A DNA stretch of 64,000 bases from Hwangdonia seohaensis (lineage in GTDB: Bacteria; Bacteroidota; Bacteroidia; Flavobacteriales; Flavobacteriaceae), in assembly GCF_031932625.1 (NCBI RefSeq), contig NZ_JAVSCK010000003.1, forward strand, positions 558,001 to 622,000, written 5' to 3'. The notes beneath the pieces are model-generated. The model was not told the origin of the DNA and ran no database searches. It saw nothing but the letters and a program-made list of their open reading frames with translations. Position numbers and translations under genes: made by a program. Positions 35,096 to 42,789 of the stretch are shown piece after piece (position 1 is the first letter of the stretch; each line of letters begins with the position of its first letter).

Positions 35096-35122
35096 AAAAA
35101 AAAGCCTCAAATCGAGACTTTT
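35096..35122 (-). terminator. intrinsic terminator of the DUF2795 gene
   Basis: On the minus strand AAGTCTC/GAGGCTT with loop GATTT is followed by nine U residues, 20 bases after the DUF2795 stop codon. Confidence 0.75.
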
Positions 35123-35142
35123 TAACTTATCTTTATGTTTTA

Positions 35143-35364
35143 TTAATATTCATCTTCATTCCAAAGATAATCTTCGTCGGTTGGATAATCTGACCAAATT
35201 TCCTCAATCGAGTCATACGAGTCGCCTTCGTCCTCAATCGATTGTAAATTTTCAACAACTTCTAACGGTGCGCCAGTTCTAATAGCGTAATCTATCAATT
35301 CATCTTTGGTTGCTGGCCAAGGCGCATCACTTAAATACGATGCTAATTCTAAAGTCCAATACAT
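35143..35364 (-). CDS. DUF2795 small acidic protein
   Basis: A 73-residue cytoplasmic protein. The first 50 residues follow the DUF2795 pattern: LASYLSDAPWPATKDELIDYAIRTGAPLEVVENLQ in outline, a helical fold found in many bacteria. The tail is strongly acidic (EDEGDSYDSIEEIWSDYPTDEDYLWNEDEY in outline). Function is unknown. It has its own promoter (35387-35417) and terminator, so it is a one-gene unit just upstream of secA. Confidence 0.88.
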   Translation of the reverse strand: MYWTLELASYLSDAPWPATKDELIDYAIRTGAPLEVVENLQSIEDEGDSYDSIEEIWSDYPTDEDYLWNEDEY

Positions 35365-35386
35365 TTTTTATGCGTTTAATTTTTTG

Positions 35387-35417
35387 CAAAAATAAATTTT
35401 TAGTTTAAACACGCAAG
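35387..35417 (-). promoter_or_regulatory. promoter of the DUF2795 gene
   Basis: On the minus strand TATTTTTG (plus 35387-35394) matches TAnnTTTG, with CTTG (plus 35414-35417) 19 bases upstream. The start codon follows after 22 bases. Confidence 0.5.
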
Positions 35418-35526
35418 GAAAAAATGATTTATTTCATTATTATTTTTAAGAACGTATCCCACCTGCGTTTTAAACCGCTAAAAATTACCGTTGCAGATTC
35501 AGGTTTATGGCAAATAAAGCAAGATT

Positions 35527-35698
35527 ATTTTTTTGGGCGTTCCCTTCGCTTCATACCTACAAGGTTGGATACTGAAACAAGTTCAGTACAAGAAACCTTG
35601 CAGGAAACGCTTCGGTCGGGCTTTACGCTACAAGTCCTCGCTCCCAAAAAAGGTCGCTGCGGGCTTTTCGCTGCAATCCCTAACGCGGATAACGTACC
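35527..35698 (+). repeat. structured intergenic repeat family 1, copy C
   Basis: Blocks in order: TTTTGGGCGTTCCCTTCGCT, a long hairpin including CAAGGTT/AACCTTG and ACTGAAC-type arms, CGGTCGGGCTTTACGCTACA, a short CTCCC/GGTCG-bounded loop, and CTGCAATCCCTAACGCGG. It is the longest copy because of the extra first hairpin. With copy E it fills the 445-base gap between the DUF2795 and adenosyltransferase genes. An open frame across it (35424-35744) is not a gene. Confidence 0.75.
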
Positions 35699-35712
35699 CA
35701 TAGAAAATTACT

Positions 35713-35802
35713 TGTCATTACAAGGAGCTTTTGCGACGTGGTAATCTGTTGCAATTTAAAAGATTGCCTCATTACGCAAAAAAGCGTAATTCGCAATGAC
35801 GA
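35713..35802 (-). repeat. intergenic repeat family 2, copy E
   Basis: On the minus strand it reads GTCATTGCGAATTACGC, T6, GCGTAATGAGGCAATC, TTTTAAATTGCAACAGATTA, CCACGTCGCAAAAGCTCC and TTGTAATGAC. The ends form GTCATT/AATGAC inverted termini and ATTACGC/GCGTAAT is a perfect internal hairpin. It is the inverted partner of copy D at 31498-31613. Confidence 0.7.
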
Positions 35803-35809
35803 ATTTAGT

Positions 35810-36382
35810 TTAATGTTTCTCAGGAATCCACTTCACCTCATTTGCTTGCAAGTCAAACGACAACTTTCGTGCCAACACAAACAAATAGTCAGAAAGCCGG
35901 TTTAAGTAAGTTAGGGCATTGGCCTCAAAAGGTTCCAAATCGTTAAGTGCCGAGGCCAAACGTTCGGCCCTACGGCACACACAGCGTGCAATATGACAGA
36001 ATGACACCGTTTGATGCCCACCCGGAAGCACAAAATGCGTCATTGGTGGCAACGCCTCGTTCATGGTGTCCATTTCCTGTTCTAAGCGTGCAATGTTTTC
36101 TGCGGTAATCTTTTCAATATTTAAACGTTCTTTACCGCTTTTTAAAATCGCTTTTTCAGGGTCGGTGGCCAAAATTGCGCCAATGGTAAATAATCGATCT
36201 TGAATGTGCATCAATACGGCTTTGTAGTGCTCATTAATATCTTGGTCGCGAATTAAGCCCAAATGCGAGTTGAGTTCATCAATTGTTCCGTAGCTTTCAA
36301 TACGAATATGGTGTTTGGGTACGCGCGTGCCGCCAAATAATGCCGTGGTGCCTTTGTCGCCTGTTTTGGTGTAGATTTTCAT
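35810..36382 (-). CDS. cob(I)alamin adenosyltransferase, PduO type
   Basis: Transfers adenosyl from ATP to cob(I)alamin, making adenosylcobalamin. The 190-residue helical-bundle protein has the N-terminal ATP-binding TKTGDKGTTALFGGTRVPK, IESYGTIDELNSHLGL, and the conserved ARCVCRRAERLASAL and LTYLNRLSDYLFVLAR helices; R and D residues here bind ATP and stabilise the trimer. It would supply cofactor to methylmalonyl-CoA mutase, whose chaperone MeaB lies at 23230-24306. It is not in an operon with other cobalamin genes. Repeats flank it on both sides. Confidence 0.94.
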   Translation of the reverse strand: MKIYTKTGDKGTTALFGGTRVPKHHIRIESYGTIDELNSHLGLIRDQDINEHYKAVLMHIQDRLFTIGAILATDPEKAILKSGKERLNIEKITAENIARLEQEMDTMNEALPPMTHFVLPGGHQTVSFCHIARCVCRRAERLASALNDLEPFEANALTYLNRLSDYLFVLARKLSFDLQANEVKWIPEKH

Positions 36383-36399
36383 ATTACGAAGTTAAATCA

Positions 36400-36432
36400 T
36401 TTCTCGCAAAGGCGCAAAGGCGCAAAGTTTTA
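36400..36432 (-). repeat. CTTTGCG-type short repeat, copy 1
   Basis: On the minus strand it reads AACTTTGCGCCTTTGCG, CCTTTGCGAGAAA: 8-base units ending in GAGAAA. The same element occurs on the plus strand at 37491-37521, so inverted copies flank the methyltransferase gene. Confidence 0.65.
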
Positions 36433-36500
36433 TGTGCTTGTATTTAGACTTTTTATTCCCACAATCCCGATTGCTATCGGGACACGGATGTTTTTGTTTT

Positions 36501-36635
36501 TGTCATTCCTGCGCAGGCAGGAACCCACAATCAAAAACGTAATTTAGTTATCGAGCAATTTTCTTTAAGTGAATTATTAGAACACAAGAATATTTTAAAA
36601 CTCCAAAGTAGATTCCTGCCTGCGCAGGAATAACA
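36501..36635. repeat. MITE-like element with 23-bp terminal inverted repeats
   Basis: ATTCCTGCGCAGGCAGGAA (36505-36523) is the exact reverse complement of 36613-36631. Including the next four bases (TGTC/AACA) the termini are 23 bp with one mismatch. The 89-base centre is AT-rich and codes for nothing. It lies between the adenosyltransferase and methyltransferase genes, next to a CCCGATTGCTATCGGG palindrome at 36466-36481. Confidence 0.65.
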
Positions 36636-36659
36636 GCTAAACGACGTAACAGCTAACAT

Positions 36660-37433
36660 CTAAACTCTTATTGTAAAATGTTCCTTAACCTGTTCTGTCC
36701 TAAAAAACACAAATCCCCAAAAAAAGGTATCAATGGTTACTGTAACTTTTGGATGCTGTTTTATGGTTTCCCAAGCTTCGGTCATGGATTTACTCCAATA
36801 AATATCATCAAAAATAAAAACTGAATCGTTGTGTGCGGTTTTAAGTAGAGTTTCAAAATATCGTAAAGTCGCTTCTTTTTGGTGGTTGCCATCAAAGAAA
36901 ATGAAATCGTATTTGTTTGATGCCAATGCTTTTGTTGCGTTATCAAAATTATCAGTAATAACGGTGATGTGGTTTAGGTTGTGTTTTTCAAAATTGGCTT
37001 TCGTAAAATTTGAAATATTCGGGCAACCTTCAATGCTTGTAATATTTGCTTTGGGGTTGGCTAAGTGCATCGCTTGAGTGGCTATGCCCAACGATGTGCC
37101 CAATTCCAATATCGTTTCAAATTCAAAATAACGAACCAATCTGTGTAAAAGTTTGGCTCTTTTATAGGTGGTACCCGCATTTTTTGCCATGTCGGAAACG
37201 CGTCTTTTTGTGTGTTTTAAAACTCGCGAGCCTGCACCTAAATCGGTTACTTTAATGTTGGTTTTCGTTTTTAGGAGTGCTTTTCTGTAGTTTATAATGT
37301 TTTTATACGCAGGGAAATTGTAGGTATCGTAAAAGCATTTGGTTACCAAATTATAAACAAAAGGCGAATGCACACCGTGTTGGTTGCTGGATTTTAAAAG
37401 GAATTTTATGTATTGTTTTATTTGGTAAAGCAT
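36660..37433 (-). CDS. class I SAM-dependent methyltransferase
   Basis: A 257-residue Rossmann-fold methyltransferase resembling the small O-methyltransferase group. The SAM motif I is ILELGTSLGIATQAM (about 118-132), followed by the acidic motif II in ITSIEGCPN, IFFDGNHQKEA and the catalytic-region FIFDDIYWSKSMTEAW. The N-terminal 95 residues (KSSNQHGVHSPFVYNLVTKC) are typical of a flavobacterial subgroup. The substrate is not known. It stands alone among dispersed repeats, with a 7-bp tandem repeat directly upstream of its start. Confidence 0.85.
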   Translation of the reverse strand: MLYQIKQYIKFLLKSSNQHGVHSPFVYNLVTKCFYDTYNFPAYKNIINYRKALLKTKTNIKVTDLGAGSRVLKHTKRRVSDMAKNAGTTYKRAKLLHRLVRYFEFETILELGTSLGIATQAMHLANPKANITSIEGCPNISNFTKANFEKHNLNHITVITDNFDNATKALASNKYDFIFFDGNHQKEATLRYFETLLKTAHNDSVFIFDDIYWSKSMTEAWETIKQHPKVTVTIDTFFWGFVFFRTEQVKEHFTIRV

Positions 37434-37440
37434 TATTTTA

Positions 37441-37487
37441 GTTCAGAGTTCAGAGTTCAGAGTTCAGAGTTCAGAGTTCAGAGTTCG
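37441..37487 (+). repeat. 7-bp tandem repeat (GTTCAGA)6.6
   Basis: Six perfect GTTCAGA units and a partial seventh lie just upstream of the methyltransferase start codon (37433, minus strand). Copy number is likely to vary by slippage, and the array sits where that gene's promoter would be. Confidence 0.85.
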
Positions 37488-37490
37488 GGA

Positions 37491-37521
37491 AACTTTGCGT
37501 CTTTGCGTCTTTGCGAGAAAA
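37491..37521 (+). repeat. CTTTGCG-type short repeat, copy 2
   Basis: AACTTTGCGTCTTTGCG followed by TCTTTGCGAGAAA; same element as 36400-36432 in the opposite orientation. Confidence 0.65.
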
Positions 37522-37525
37522 AAAA

Positions 37526-39388
37526 CTAATCTTCTAATTTAGAAGACAATTCAAACCAGCGTTCCTCCTTGGTTTCAATAGTGTCAATGATTTTTTGAAG
37601 CTCGTCAGACAGTTTATTGATTTCATCTTGCGATAAATCCGGATTATTGAATTTGTTTTCCAGTTCTTTTTTATCAAAAGCTAAAGCGTTTAGTTTGCTT
37701 TCAATGTTCCGCAGTTCTTTTTCTTCGTTAAACGATAGTTTTGAAGCTTCATTTTGTTTCCAAGAAGTATGGTCTTTTTTATCTTCGGTAACTTCAGAAA
37801 TTACAGGTTGGCTATCTTCATAAACCCGATAATCGGTGTAATTTCCGGGGAAATCCTCAATAACCCCGTCACCCTTAAAAACAAAAAGATGATCGACCAC
37901 TTTATCCATAAAATACCGGTCGTGCGAAACCACAATAATGCATCCCGGAAAATCCAAAAGAAAACTTTCAAGCACATTTAAGGTAACGATATCCAAATCA
38001 TTTGTGGGCTCATCGAGAATTAAAAAATTGGGATTCTGAATTAAAACCGTGCATAAATATAGGCGTTTACGCTCGCCACCACTTAGTTTTTCAACAAAAT
38101 CGTATTGTTTTTTTCGGCTGAACAAAAAACGTTCCAACAGTTGTTGTGCGCTAATTTGTCGTCCTTTTTTTAACGGAATGTAATCTCCAAATTCACGAAT
38201 CACATCAATAACCTTTTGTTCGGGTTTTATGGTGATGCCGTCTTGGGTATAATAACCAAATTTTACGGTATCGCCCCTAACAACCTTCCCAGAATCGGGT
38301 TGGGCCGTTTGGGTTAAAATATTTAAAAACGTGGTTTTTCCGGTGCCGTTTTTACCAATAATACCAACGCGTTCGCCTTTTTTAAAGGTGTATTCAAATT
38401 TATCGAGAATAATTTTATCCTTAAACGCTTTTGATACGTTGTGGAATTCCAGAATTTTGCTGCCCAAGCGCTCCATATTCAATTCCAGCTGCACTTCGTG
38501 GTCGTTTCTGCGCTGGTGGGCGCGGTGTTTTATATCGGCAAAATCATCAATTCTGGATTTCGATTTTGTGGTTCGCGCTTTGGGTTGGCGGCGCATCCAC
38601 GTTAATTCCTTTTTAAAGAGTTGTTTGGCTTTTCCGGTTTCAACGGCTTCCCGCTCAATTCGGGCATCACGTTTTTCCAAGTAATACGAGTAGTTGCCTT
38701 TGTAGCTGTATAGTTGCCCTTCATCTAATTCTATAATTTCGTTGCACACGCGCTCTAAAAAATAACGGTCGTGCGTAACCATAAAAAGCGTGAGGTTTTC
38801 TTTGGCAAAAAAGTCTTCGAGCCATTCAATCATCTCTAAATCCAAATGGTTGGTGGGCTCGTCTAAAATCAACAAATCGGGTTTGTTAATTAAAGCATTC
38901 GCTAGTGCTAAACGCTTTTTTTGTCCACCGGAAAGCGCACTCACTTTATGGCTTAAATCATCAAGTTTTAACTTAAAAAGGATTTGTTTGTAAATGGTTT
39001 CAAAATCCCACGCTTGGTGTTGTTCCATAGCATCAAATGCGGTTTGATAAGCTTCGGCATCATCTGGATTTAAAAGTGCCTTTTCGTAATTTGATATCAC
39101 TTTTAAAATGGGGTTTTCGCTTGCTAGAATGGTTTCTTCAACAGTTAATGCGTTATCAAATTTGGGGTTTTGGGAGAGGAATGAAACTTTAATGTCCTTT
39201 CTGTAAATAATGTTGCCGGAATCGGCTTGGTCATCGCCCGAAAGAATATTTAAAATGGAGGTTTTTCCCGTACCATTTTTAGCGACAAAAGCTATTTTTT
39301 GGTCTTTGTGGATGCTAAAGGAAAGGTCCTTAAAAAGCGTTACCTCGCCGTAAGATTTCGATATGTTTTCTACTGTTAAATAATTCAA
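37526..39388 (-). CDS. ABC-F family ATP-binding protein (Uup-like)
   Basis: Cytoplasmic ATPase without membrane domain, 620 residues, of the ribosome-associated ABC-F class. It has two nucleotide-binding domains with Walker A VAKNGTGKTS and GIIGKNGTGKTT, signatures LSGGQKKR and LSGGERKR, and Walker B LLILDEPTNHLD and FLILDEPTNDLD. A charged linker (GKAKQLFKKELTWMRRQPKART) and a C-terminal coiled coil are Uup-like. I choose a TTG start at 39388 because relatives begin MNYL(T/S)VE and the ATG at 39454 would overlap the promoter of the divergent polysaccharide operon. The exact start is uncertain. Confidence 0.9.
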   Translation of the reverse strand: MNYLTVENISKSYGEVTLFKDLSFSIHKDQKIAFVAKNGTGKTSILNILSGDDQADSGNIIYRKDIKVSFLSQNPKFDNALTVEETILASENPILKVISNYEKALLNPDDAEAYQTAFDAMEQHQAWDFETIYKQILFKLKLDDLSHKVSALSGGQKKRLALANALINKPDLLILDEPTNHLDLEMIEWLEDFFAKENLTLFMVTHDRYFLERVCNEIIELDEGQLYSYKGNYSYYLEKRDARIEREAVETGKAKQLFKKELTWMRRQPKARTTKSKSRIDDFADIKHRAHQRRNDHEVQLELNMERLGSKILEFHNVSKAFKDKIILDKFEYTFKKGERVGIIGKNGTGKTTFLNILTQTAQPDSGKVVRGDTVKFGYYTQDGITIKPEQKVIDVIREFGDYIPLKKGRQISAQQLLERFLFSRKKQYDFVEKLSGGERKRLYLCTVLIQNPNFLILDEPTNDLDIVTLNVLESFLLDFPGCIIVVSHDRYFMDKVVDHLFVFKGDGVIEDFPGNYTDYRVYEDSQPVISEVTEDKKDHTSWKQNEASKLSFNEEKELRNIESKLNALAFDKKELENKFNNPDLSQDEINKLSDELQKIIDTIETKEERWFELSSKLED

Positions 39389-39440
39389 AGGGAAAATTTT
39401 TCTGCAAATAACGGATAAAAAACCAAAAATACTGATATAT

Positions 39441-39472
39441 GTTTTATTGTTCAAGACGAAAAGTTATATTTG
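39441..39472 (+). promoter_or_regulatory. promoter of the polysaccharide operon
   Basis: GTTT at 39441-39444 is separated by 20 bases from TATATTTG at 39465-39472, an exact match to TAnnTTTG. The first lipoprotein ATG is at 39495, 22 bases further. No other convincing promoter was seen inside the operon. Confidence 0.6.
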
Positions 39473-39494
39473 TTGGATATCAACGTGCCTCAGT

Positions 39495-40289
39495 ATGACA
39501 AGATTATTTTTAATAGCCTTACTAACCATTGCTTCTGTGTCAGTGTCCTGCGTCCCTTACAAAGACACGCTTTACCTTCAAAATAAAAACACTGCAACGG
39601 ATTCAACCCAAATTATTGTTGAGAAACAAAAGCCGTATCGGGTACAAATCAACGATATTTTAAATATTAGAATTAAGGCTGCAAAGCAAGAAACAGTACA
39701 GATTTTTAATCCCATTGGAGAAGGCGATTTGAATGCCAGTAGCGAAGAGCGTGCATATTTTGATGGGTTTACGGTGGATTTACACGGCAATATATTGATG
39801 CCTAAATTGGGCGAAATTAATGTGCTGGGTTTTACTACGGATGAAATAAAGCAGATTATTGAAAACAAATTATTGGAAACCGAATACAAAGCCGCCAACG
39901 ATATTTTTGTAACCGTAAAACTAACCGGATTACAATACACCGTTACGGGCGAAGTTGGGAGTACGGGCACCAAAACCATTTTTAAAGAACGTGTTAATAT
40001 TTTTGAAGCACTGGCGAATTCTGGCGATATACCAGACACCGGCGATAAAAAAGACGTGTTGATTATTAGGCAATTTCCCCAAGGGCAAAAAATATTCCAT
40101 CTGGATTTAACCGATACCAATGTTATGAATTCGCCTTACTATTATATCCAGCCCAACGACATGATTTACGTGAAACCCTTAAAACAAAAATCTTGGGGAA
40201 CGGGTACAAACGCCATTCAGAATATTGGAGCAATTGCTACCGTTTTATCATTAATTACAACAACTATTTTACTTTTAGATAGGATATAG
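39495..40289 (+). CDS. polysaccharide export lipoprotein, Wza-like
   Basis: Outer-membrane export channel component of 264 residues, first gene of the large operon. The ATG at 39495 gives a signal peptide with lipobox SVSC (Cys near 19); a start at 39447 would sit in the promoter. The PES domain is seen in YRVQINDILNIRIKA, DGFTVDLHGNILMPKLGEI and the SLBB domain in YTVTGEVGSTGTKTIF. It ends with a hydrophobic segment (IATVLSLITTTILLL), the C-terminal transmembrane helix of flavobacterial members. It is two bases from the Wzc-like gene. Confidence 0.92.
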   Translation: MTRLFLIALLTIASVSVSCVPYKDTLYLQNKNTATDSTQIIVEKQKPYRVQINDILNIRIKAAKQETVQIFNPIGEGDLNASSEERAYFDGFTVDLHGNILMPKLGEINVLGFTTDEIKQIIENKLLETEYKAANDIFVTVKLTGLQYTVTGEVGSTGTKTIFKERVNIFEALANSGDIPDTGDKKDVLIIRQFPQGQKIFHLDLTDTNVMNSPYYYIQPNDMIYVKPLKQKSWGTGTNAIQNIGAIATVLSLITTTILLLDRI

Positions 40290-40291
40290 CC

Positions 40292-42769
40292 ATGGCTTAC
40301 GACGATATAGAAGATATAGAATACTCCGAGCAAAAGAGCCTTAATTTTGATTTAAGGGGCTTCCTGTTTAAGCTGTTAAAATTCTGGAAATTATTTGTAA
40401 TTTCTATCGCCATAGGCTTGTTTGTAGCGTATTCTGTTAATGATAGAAAACAGAATATTTACAGATTGAGTTCCTTAATATCTTTAGAGAACGACCAAAA
40501 TCCGTTTTTTACCGCGAACACCAGTATTTCGTTTAATTGGGGCGGCGTTTCCGGTAAAGTGGGCAAAACCATTATAGCATTAAAAACCAGAAACCATAAC
40601 GAGCTTGTTGTTGATTCGTTACAATTTTACATTCAATATTTAAAAGAAGGGAAATACCGAAAAGAAGATATTTATAAAAAAGCGCCATTTTACATTGATA
40701 TAGATAAAAACAAGGGGCAATTACTTGGAAAACCAATAGGTGTAAAATTTCTTAGCAATACACAATACGAGCTTTTTATAGATTTTGAAAACGATAAAGC
40801 CACAACTCAAAAATACAGCGATAAATCGGTGCAAAGTGTTGCCGTACCAAAGGGTAAGTTTTCTAAAATCTTTGAAGTTGGCAAGCCCGTTGATTTGGCG
40901 TTTGCAAAGTTTACTTTAAACTTAAAAGACGATGTAGCCATTGCGCCAGATTCAGAATATTTTATACAGTTTTTAAATTTTGATGGTGTTGTAAACGGCT
41001 ACAAAGGAAGGTTAACCGTAGCACCTTACAATAAAACATCGTCATCTATATTAACATTGGCTTTATCAGGAAATAACAAGCAAAAAATTGTTGATTATTT
41101 GAATGCCACGACAGCCATTTTAAGTACCACGGATTTAGAGCGGAAAAACCAATACGCCACAAACACCATTAAGTTTATTGATAGCAGTTTAAGTATTGTT
41201 AACACGGAATTAAAAGCCATTACCGACACGATGAATGCTTTTAGAAAGCAAACCAAAATGTTTAATGTGGATGAAGAGCTTTTACAGATTTCGGAAAAAA
41301 TAAGTGAATTAGAATCGCGTGAAGAAGAAAACCAATCTAAATTACAGTATTTAAGTATTCTGGCAGATTATTTACGAACTAAAACAGATTACACCAAAAT
41401 TGCCGCTCCAACATCGGTAGGGATTGAAGAGATGAACATTGCGGGTAGCGTAAGTAAAATAACGGCATTGGCCATACAAAGGCAGGAGCTTGAGCAATTG
41501 GTGCAGGAAGGGTCTTCATCTTTACAGGAATTGGATGGAAGCATTGATGCCGAAAAAAACGTGTTGTTGGAAACCATTGCTTCAACAAAAAAAACAATAA
41601 ACATTCAGCTTAATCGCGTTAGGCAAACAAAGGCCAATTTACAAAACAGGTTAAACGATTTGCCCGAAGACCAACAACAGTATTTAAAAATCCAACGCAA
41701 CTTAAATATAAGTCAAGAAGCCTATAATGTGTATATGGCCAAACGTAGCGAAGCCGCTATTGTTAAAGCCGCAAATATTTCAGATATTTCAATAATTGAA
41801 GCCGCCAAAGATGTTGGAGGCGCATTGATAGGGCCTAACAAAAATTTGAATTACATGATGGCCTTGCTAGTTGGTTTTTTTGGGCCTTTTGCACTGGTTT
41901 TTATTCTGTTTCTCTTGGACAACACCATTCACGGTGCCGATGAAGTAAAGCGTCTGTCAAAAATCCCCATACTAGGTTTGGTGGGTAAATTCGAACACGA
42001 TAATAGCTTAGTGGTTCATGAAAAACCAAAATCGGCTGTAGCAGAGTCTTTTAGGGCCATTCGTTCCAGCTTGCAGTTTTTCTATAAAAAAACCGATAAA
42101 AAGGGCGGGCGTACCATTATGTTAACATCTTCAGTGAGTGGGGAAGGCAAAACATTTTGCTCTATTAACATAGCTAGTGCCTATGCCTTATCGGGTAAAA
42201 AGACGATTCTTTTGGGATTGGATTTACGCAAACCCAAGATTTTTGGCGATTTTAATATCGATAATAATACCGGAATCGTTAACTATTTTATTGGGGATAA
42301 AAGCTTGGAAGAAGTAACGTTTAAAAGCCATATTGAGAACTTAGATGTGATTACTTCGGGCCCCATTCCGCCAAATCCTTCGGAATTATTGATGAGCGAT
42401 GCCATGACCGAGCTGATTGAAGAATTAAGGAAAACCTATGATATGATTGTCCTCGATTCGCCGCCATTAGGTTTGGTTACCGATGCTTTGGAACTTTCGC
42501 AATTTGCGGATGCATCCTTATTTGTAATTAGATTGAATTACACAAAAAAAGGGATGTTAGAACTTGTAAATGCGAAGCATAAAACAGGAGAATTGAAAAA
42601 TGTAAGTTATGTGTTGAATTTCTATAAGCATAACAAAAGCCATGGTTATGGTTACGGTTATGGTTACGGTTATAGTTATGGATATGGTGTTTACGGCAAT
42701 GCCTATCATGAAAACACTAAAAAGAAAACGTTTGTAGATAAAGTAAAAAATTGGCTTAAAATAGGTTAA
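40292..42769 (+). CDS. polysaccharide co-polymerase / BY-type tyrosine kinase, Wzc-like
   Basis: Inner-membrane chain-length regulator and autokinase, 825 residues. A Wzz-type N-terminal part has membrane helices near 30-48 and 520-540, with a long periplasmic coiled coil between them. The cytoplasmic kinase has Walker A SGEGKT (about 616-621), Walker A' LGLDLRKPK (about 641-649) and Walker B MIVLDSPPLG (about 716). The tail carries the tyrosine cluster GYGYGYGYGYSYGYGVYG (about 783-800), the expected autophosphorylation sites. No separate Wzb-type phosphatase is in the window. Confidence 0.94.
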   Translation: MAYDDIEDIEYSEQKSLNFDLRGFLFKLLKFWKLFVISIAIGLFVAYSVNDRKQNIYRLSSLISLENDQNPFFTANTSISFNWGGVSGKVGKTIIALKTRNHNELVVDSLQFYIQYLKEGKYRKEDIYKKAPFYIDIDKNKGQLLGKPIGVKFLSNTQYELFIDFENDKATTQKYSDKSVQSVAVPKGKFSKIFEVGKPVDLAFAKFTLNLKDDVAIAPDSEYFIQFLNFDGVVNGYKGRLTVAPYNKTSSSILTLALSGNNKQKIVDYLNATTAILSTTDLERKNQYATNTIKFIDSSLSIVNTELKAITDTMNAFRKQTKMFNVDEELLQISEKISELESREEENQSKLQYLSILADYLRTKTDYTKIAAPTSVGIEEMNIAGSVSKITALAIQRQELEQLVQEGSSSLQELDGSIDAEKNVLLETIASTKKTINIQLNRVRQTKANLQNRLNDLPEDQQQYLKIQRNLNISQEAYNVYMAKRSEAAIVKAANISDISIIEAAKDVGGALIGPNKNLNYMMALLVGFFGPFALVFILFLLDNTIHGADEVKRLSKIPILGLVGKFEHDNSLVVHEKPKSAVAESFRAIRSSLQFFYKKTDKKGGRTIMLTSSVSGEGKTFCSINIASAYALSGKKTILLGLDLRKPKIFGDFNIDNNTGIVNYFIGDKSLEEVTFKSHIENLDVITSGPIPPNPSELLMSDAMTELIEELRKTYDMIVLDSPPLGLVTDALELSQFADASLFVIRLNYTKKGMLELVNAKHKTGELKNVSYVLNFYKHNKSHGYGYGYGYGYSYGYGVYGNAYHENTKKKTFVDKVKNWLKIG

Positions 42770-42789
42770 TAAACAACCCAAAACACACA

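Noticed and set aside
35424..35744. 106-codon plus-strand frame
   Set aside because: It spans repeat copies C and E, which have non-coding structure; the translation has no domain or signal and no conserved composition.
37441..37487. Possible CRISPR-like array
   Set aside because: Units are only 7 bp with no spacers; it is a simple tandem repeat.
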